The notes beneath the pieces were generated by a model. That model saw nothing but the letters and a program-made list of their open reading frames with translations. It made no database searches and was not told where the DNA came from. Both the position numbers and the translations under genes were made by a program. Of a DNA stretch of 64,000 nucleotides, positions 61,322 to 64,000 are shown one piece after another (positions within the stretch are counted from its first letter, which is position 1; the number at the start of each line of letters is the position of its first letter). The stretch covers positions 1-64,000 of the forward strand of contig JAEWWW010000015.1 of the NCBI GenBank assembly GCA_023396215.1. The letters are read 5' to 3'. The stretch is from Bacillota bacterium. GTDB taxonomy: Bacteria > Bacillota > Clostridia > Oscillospirales > Ruminococcaceae.

Positions 61322-62170
61322 TTACAGGTATAGTATCTCCTCCAACTGTTCCAGCTGCCGAAGCTCCCCGCTATCCTGTTTGCTGCCGCCCACAAGCTGC
61401 ATGTACTGGCCGGGGGTTATGCCTGTCTGCTTGCGAAACACCTTGCACAGATAGTTGGCGCCTGAAAAACCGGTCATTGCCGCTACCGCTTCGTGGGAAT
61501 AGCCCCCTGCCTGCAGAAGAAGCTTGACCCTCTCGATGCGTATTTGGGTGAGATACTGCCCCGGCGTCATGCCCATAGCGGCCGAAAACACCCGGATGAG
61601 ATGGCTTTTGCTGACCTCCAGCGACTGGGCCAGTTCCTCGACGCCATAGAGATGGGCAAAGTTCTCTTCCATCAGGGCGATGGCCTGCTCCACCAGAGAG
61701 GGCCTTCGGGGCGCCTCCTCGTTAGCCCGAACCAGCTCCATGACCAGTTGGTAGGCAATCCCACTGCCACGGCACCCGCCCAATGCAAGCCCCAGCTCAA
61801 TCTCGTTTTTGCTCTGGCGCAGCAGTCGGGCAAGCTCGGCCGCCGCGATGGCCGGCACCATGCCCTCCTGCTCTTCCAGAACTGGAGTGAGAAAAGCCTC
61901 CGCCAGCCTGCCCCCCAGCACCGCGTAGATGTATTCGCTGCCAAGCCGGGGCATGCTCTGTGCGCCGCTTCCCAACAGTATGCCCTGCAGGGGTGTTGTG
62001 CCCATCTTAACGGCGGCAGGAACAGCCAGTAAAAAGCATCCCTTTGGCGGAAGCGGAAGCATACCGTCGGTCTGCCCGATACCCGCCAGAAAAACCTCTT
62101 GCGCCACCAATGCAGGCGGCGCCGGAACCGGTATGTAATGGGCTTGTTGGTCAAGCTGCTTTAGTATCAT
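61322..62170 (-). CDS. AraC-family regulator
   Basis: 282 aa. The C-terminal double helix-turn-helix (~160-265): LYGVEELAQSLEVSKSHLIR, GMTPGQYLTQIRI, VAAMTGFSGANYLCKVFRKQ and TGITPGQYM. The N-terminal ~150 aa is a ligand domain without a clear cupin. GGGGTAAG precedes ATG 62170. Divergent from ugpC, which it may control. Confidence 0.9.
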   Translation of the reverse strand: MILKQLDQQAHYIPVPAPPALVAQEVFLAGIGQTDGMLPLPPKGCFLLAVPAAVKMGTTPLQGILLGSGAQSMPRLGSEYIYAVLGGRLAEAFLTPVLEEQEGMVPAIAAAELARLLRQSKNEIELGLALGGCRGSGIAYQLVMELVRANEEAPRRPSLVEQAIALMEENFAHLYGVEELAQSLEVSKSHLIRVFSAAMGMTPGQYLTQIRIERVKLLLQAGGYSHEAVAAMTGFSGANYLCKVFRKQTGITPGQYMQLVGGSKQDSGELRQLEQLEEILYL

Positions 62171-62297
62171 TATCTTACCCCTGCAATCAACATTTTGCTA
62201 TTGTATTGCCTGTAAACGGCTGGTATCATTATTGTATCTCTATTGAGGAGATAAATCAACATATCAATAAATTACTATAAAGAGATGAGGTTTTGCC

Positions 62298-63413
62298 ATG
62301 GCAAGCATAACAATGAAGCATCTGTATAAGCGTTACCCCGGCGGGGTAAATGCGGTAAACGATGTGAACCTCGAGATTGCCGACAAGGAGTTTGTGGTAT
62401 TGGTTGGCCCTTCGGGCTGCGGTAAATCCACCACCCTGCGCATGATTGCCGGTTTGGAAGAAATCAGCGACGGCGAAATGTATATCGGCGACCGTCTGGT
62501 GAACGATGTGGCCCCCAAAGAGCGCGACATCGCAATGGTTTTCCAGAACTATGCTTTGTACCCCCATATGACGGTGGAAAAAAACATGTCCTTTGGGTTG
62601 GAGCTGCGCAAGGTTCCCAAGAGTGAAATCAAGCAAAAGGTTGAAGCTGCCGCTAAGGTGCTGAGCATTGAGCATCTGCTTTCGCGTAAACCCAAGGCGC
62701 TGTCTGGCGGTGAGCGCCAGCGTGTTGCCCTCGGCCGTGCTATGGTGCGTGACCCAGCGGTCTTCCTGCTGGACGAACCCCTTTCTAATCTGGACGCTAA
62801 GCTGCGTTCCCAGATGCGCACCGAGATTTCTAAGTTACATAAAAGCCTGGGCACCACCTTTATATATGTAACACACGACCAGATAGAAGCCATGACCATG
62901 GGCGACCGCATTGTGGTTATGAAGGATGGCGTTGTGCAGCAGGTGGATACCCCCCAGAATGTTTATGACAAGCCCGCAAATATGTTTGTCGCCGGATTTA
63001 TCGGCTCTCCCCAGATGAACTTTATTGACGCACAGGTTGTGCAGAAGGATGGCGCTTACTTCATCCTTATCTGCGGCAACGTCATGATTCCTGTCCCGCC
63101 CAGCAAGGCGTCACCGGAGACAATGGCCAAGCTGCTCGACAAGCCTGTGGTGCTGGGTGTTCGCCCCGAGGCACTGCATGACGAGCCCATCTTCACCGAA
63201 GCGGAGAATGCAGCAATACTGGAAGCACAGGTTGAACTGGCTGAAATGATGGGTTCTGAGGTTTACCTCTACCTGAATTATGGCGATGTTAAGCTGACCG
63301 CCAAGGTTCCCGCCCGCACTGCGGCCAAAATGGGCGAAACACTGAAGATTGCCATTGATGTAAACCATATCTATCTGTTTGACAAAGAGACCGGCGCGGC
63401 TATCTTTAACTAA
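62298..63413 (+). CDS. ugpC: CUT1 importer ATP-binding protein (UgpC/MsmK-type)
   Basis: 371 aa. Walker A GPSGCGKST, Q-loop VFQNYALYPHMTV, signature LSGGERQRVALGRAM, Walker B VFLLDEPLSNLDAKLR, His switch YVTHDQIEAM, and a C-terminal TOBE/OB domain. Such ATPases can serve several importers; here the UgpA/E-like permeases lack one. GATGAGG is 7 nt before ATG 62298. Confidence 0.93.
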   Translation: MASITMKHLYKRYPGGVNAVNDVNLEIADKEFVVLVGPSGCGKSTTLRMIAGLEEISDGEMYIGDRLVNDVAPKERDIAMVFQNYALYPHMTVEKNMSFGLELRKVPKSEIKQKVEAAAKVLSIEHLLSRKPKALSGGERQRVALGRAMVRDPAVFLLDEPLSNLDAKLRSQMRTEISKLHKSLGTTFIYVTHDQIEAMTMGDRIVVMKDGVVQQVDTPQNVYDKPANMFVAGFIGSPQMNFIDAQVVQKDGAYFILICGNVMIPVPPSKASPETMAKLLDKPVVLGVRPEALHDEPIFTEAENAAILEAQVELAEMMGSEVYLYLNYGDVKLTAKVPARTAAKMGETLKIAIDVNHIYLFDKETGAAIFN

Positions 63414-63437
63414 GCAATCTGAATGTATTATTGCAAG

Positions 63438-63466
63438 AAAGGGAACTCCCGCGGGGGTTCCCTTTT
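63438..63466 (+). terminator. Terminator of ugpC
   Basis: GGGAACTCCC (63441-63450) pairs with GGGGGTTCCC (63453-63462), followed by TTTT. Repeat copy 3 starts at the next base. Confidence 0.85.
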
Positions 63467-63531
63467 GAGAGTGTCAAAGGATTGACACTCTTCACAAGGG
63501 GGACTTCGTGAGCACCCCCAAGCAGTTTTAA
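63467..63531 (+). repeat. Dispersed hairpin element, copy 3 (deleted)
   Basis: Keeps the fixed end and first hairpin, GAGTGTCAA-AGGA-TTGACACTC (63469-63490), then CACAAGGGGGACTTCGTG joined directly to AGCACCCCCAAGC and a stub of the third hairpin (AGTTTTA). The middle hairpin and most of the third are missing. The paired G-to-A and C-to-T change in the first hairpin keeps it foldable. Confidence 0.75.
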
Positions 63532-63543
63532 TTGCAGATTCTC

Positions 63544-63572
63544 TTGCAATATTTACCAGCCTGAAGTAGGAT
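63544..63572 (+). promoter_or_regulatory. Promoter of the response regulator gene
   Basis: TTGCAA (63544-63549), a 17-nt spacer, TAGGAT (63567-63572). The 138-nt leader that follows has several small stems but matches no riboswitch I know. Confidence 0.5.
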
Positions 63573-63710
63573 AAAACAGGATAGCTACAGCGCTGGCGGA
63601 GAGCTTTTTTGCCGGGCGACAGGAAAGCCCGCCGACCTGTGGTTGAAGGCAAGCCGGAGAGTCGAGCCAAGCCGTAAAGCAGCGACAGCATCAGGAGAGG
63701 GGAGCGCCAT

Positions 63711-64000
63711 ATGACAATCCTCATTGCGGACGACGAGATGGATATCCGAAACTTGATAAAAATCAGTCTTGAGGAAGCCGGGTACACCGCCGTGACGGCA
63801 CAGAACGGAAAAGAAGCGTGGGATATTCTGACCGAGCAGGAGGTTCATCTGGCCATCCTCGACGTTATGATGCCGGTGATGGACGGCTTTAACCTGCTGC
63901 GCAAAATACGGGACCACAGCACCATCCCCGTCATTTTTCTCACCGCGAGGGCAGACGATATGGATAAGGTGCTGGGGCTGGGTCTGGGCGCCGACGACTA
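63711..64000 (+). CDS. Response regulator, receiver domain (partial, runs off the window)
   Basis: 97 residues are visible. ADDEMD acidic pocket (Asp7, Asp8), phosphoacceptor Asp51 in AILDVMMPVMDG, Thr in IFLTARADD, and GLGLGADDY near the edge. The sequence style is OmpR/PhoB-type, so a winged-helix output domain and a sensor kinase probably follow outside the window. AGGAG lies upstream of ATG 63711. Confidence 0.93.
   Translation, partial: MTILIADDEMDIRNLIKISLEEAGYTAVTAQNGKEAWDILTEQEVHLAILDVMMPVMDGFNLLRKIRDHSTIPVIFLTARADDMDKVLGLGLGADD

Noticed and set aside
63573..63710. Possible riboswitch (c-di-GMP or c-di-AMP type) in the leader of the response regulator gene
   Set aside because: Small stems are present, but the conserved core words of either class are missing.
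1..64000. CRISPR arrays, T-box leaders, rRNA genes, IS elements with transposase
   Set aside because: I looked for regularly spaced repeats, the T-box GGGTGGNACCGCG core, rRNA signature words and transposase motifs and found none.

Overview
The window looks like chromosome of a GC-rich, anaerobic, spore-forming member of the Clostridia, most likely Oscillospirales/Ruminococcaceae-like. The evidence is a spoIIR sporulation gene, a nine-gene V-type ATPase operon, acetate kinase, strong sigma-A promoters, intrinsic terminators at most gene ends and a TPP riboswitch. Species cannot be assigned from sequence alone.

Layout. 0.3-5.6 kb: RNase R, a PutP-type Na+/proline symporter and an APC permease. 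5.7-6.2 kb: a ribbon-helix-helix regulator divergent from a 54-aa protein, with a perfect 30-nt palindrome between them. 6.3-13 kb: a FAD/Rieske oxidoreductase coupled to a tocopherol-cyclase-family protein, a subtilase lipoprotein, a PHP phosphoesterase and a NAD synthetase whose glutaminase domain has lost catalytic residues. 13.2-24.5 kb: ACT/UPF0210 pair and the V-ATPase operon (H-C-I-K-F-E-A-B-D). 24.6-38 kb: CPBP protease, DUF378 protein, ackA, tmcAL, cadC-cadA, Lrp regulator with aminotransferase, DUF362 ferredoxin protein, ispE, spoIIR, TPP riboswitch with thiT, tRNA-Ser(CGA). 38-47 kb is accessory in character: a frameshifted methyltransferase, a Mef-like MFS exporter behind a resistance-type attenuator, a WYL regulator with a four-gene target operon, a second copy of the small-protein/regulator pair, thpR, VOC, SDR, a putative immunity protein, a lipoprotein and tRNA-Ser(UGA). 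47.5-51.2 kb is an A+T-richer two-gene ABC exporter with one frameshift. 51.3-63.4 kb centres on an Ugp-like ABC importer with a glycerophosphodiesterase, an MBL-fold lipoprotein, a PHP phosphoesterase, two DeoR regulators, an AraC regulator and a UgpC-type ATPase. It reads as a phosphodiester scavenging island. The window ends inside a response regulator gene.

Most notable: (1) a 170-200 bp non-coding hairpin element present three times (25.8, 31.7, 63.5 kb). One fixed end abuts an intrinsic terminator in every copy. The two full copies are flanked on the other side by a second copy of that locus's own terminator, and the hairpins show compensatory changes. (2) Two paralogous ~55-aa proteins sharing a YKEMYLK N-terminus, each divergent from an unrelated small DNA-binding protein across a perfect palindrome. 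(3) A TGACA-N6-TGTCA operator at the same distance from the -10 box upstream of both the WYL regulator and its presumed target operon. (4) A resistance-type leader and attenuator in front of a Mef-like exporter. Both frameshifts in the window are single-base insertions in homopolymers, so sequencing error must be excluded.
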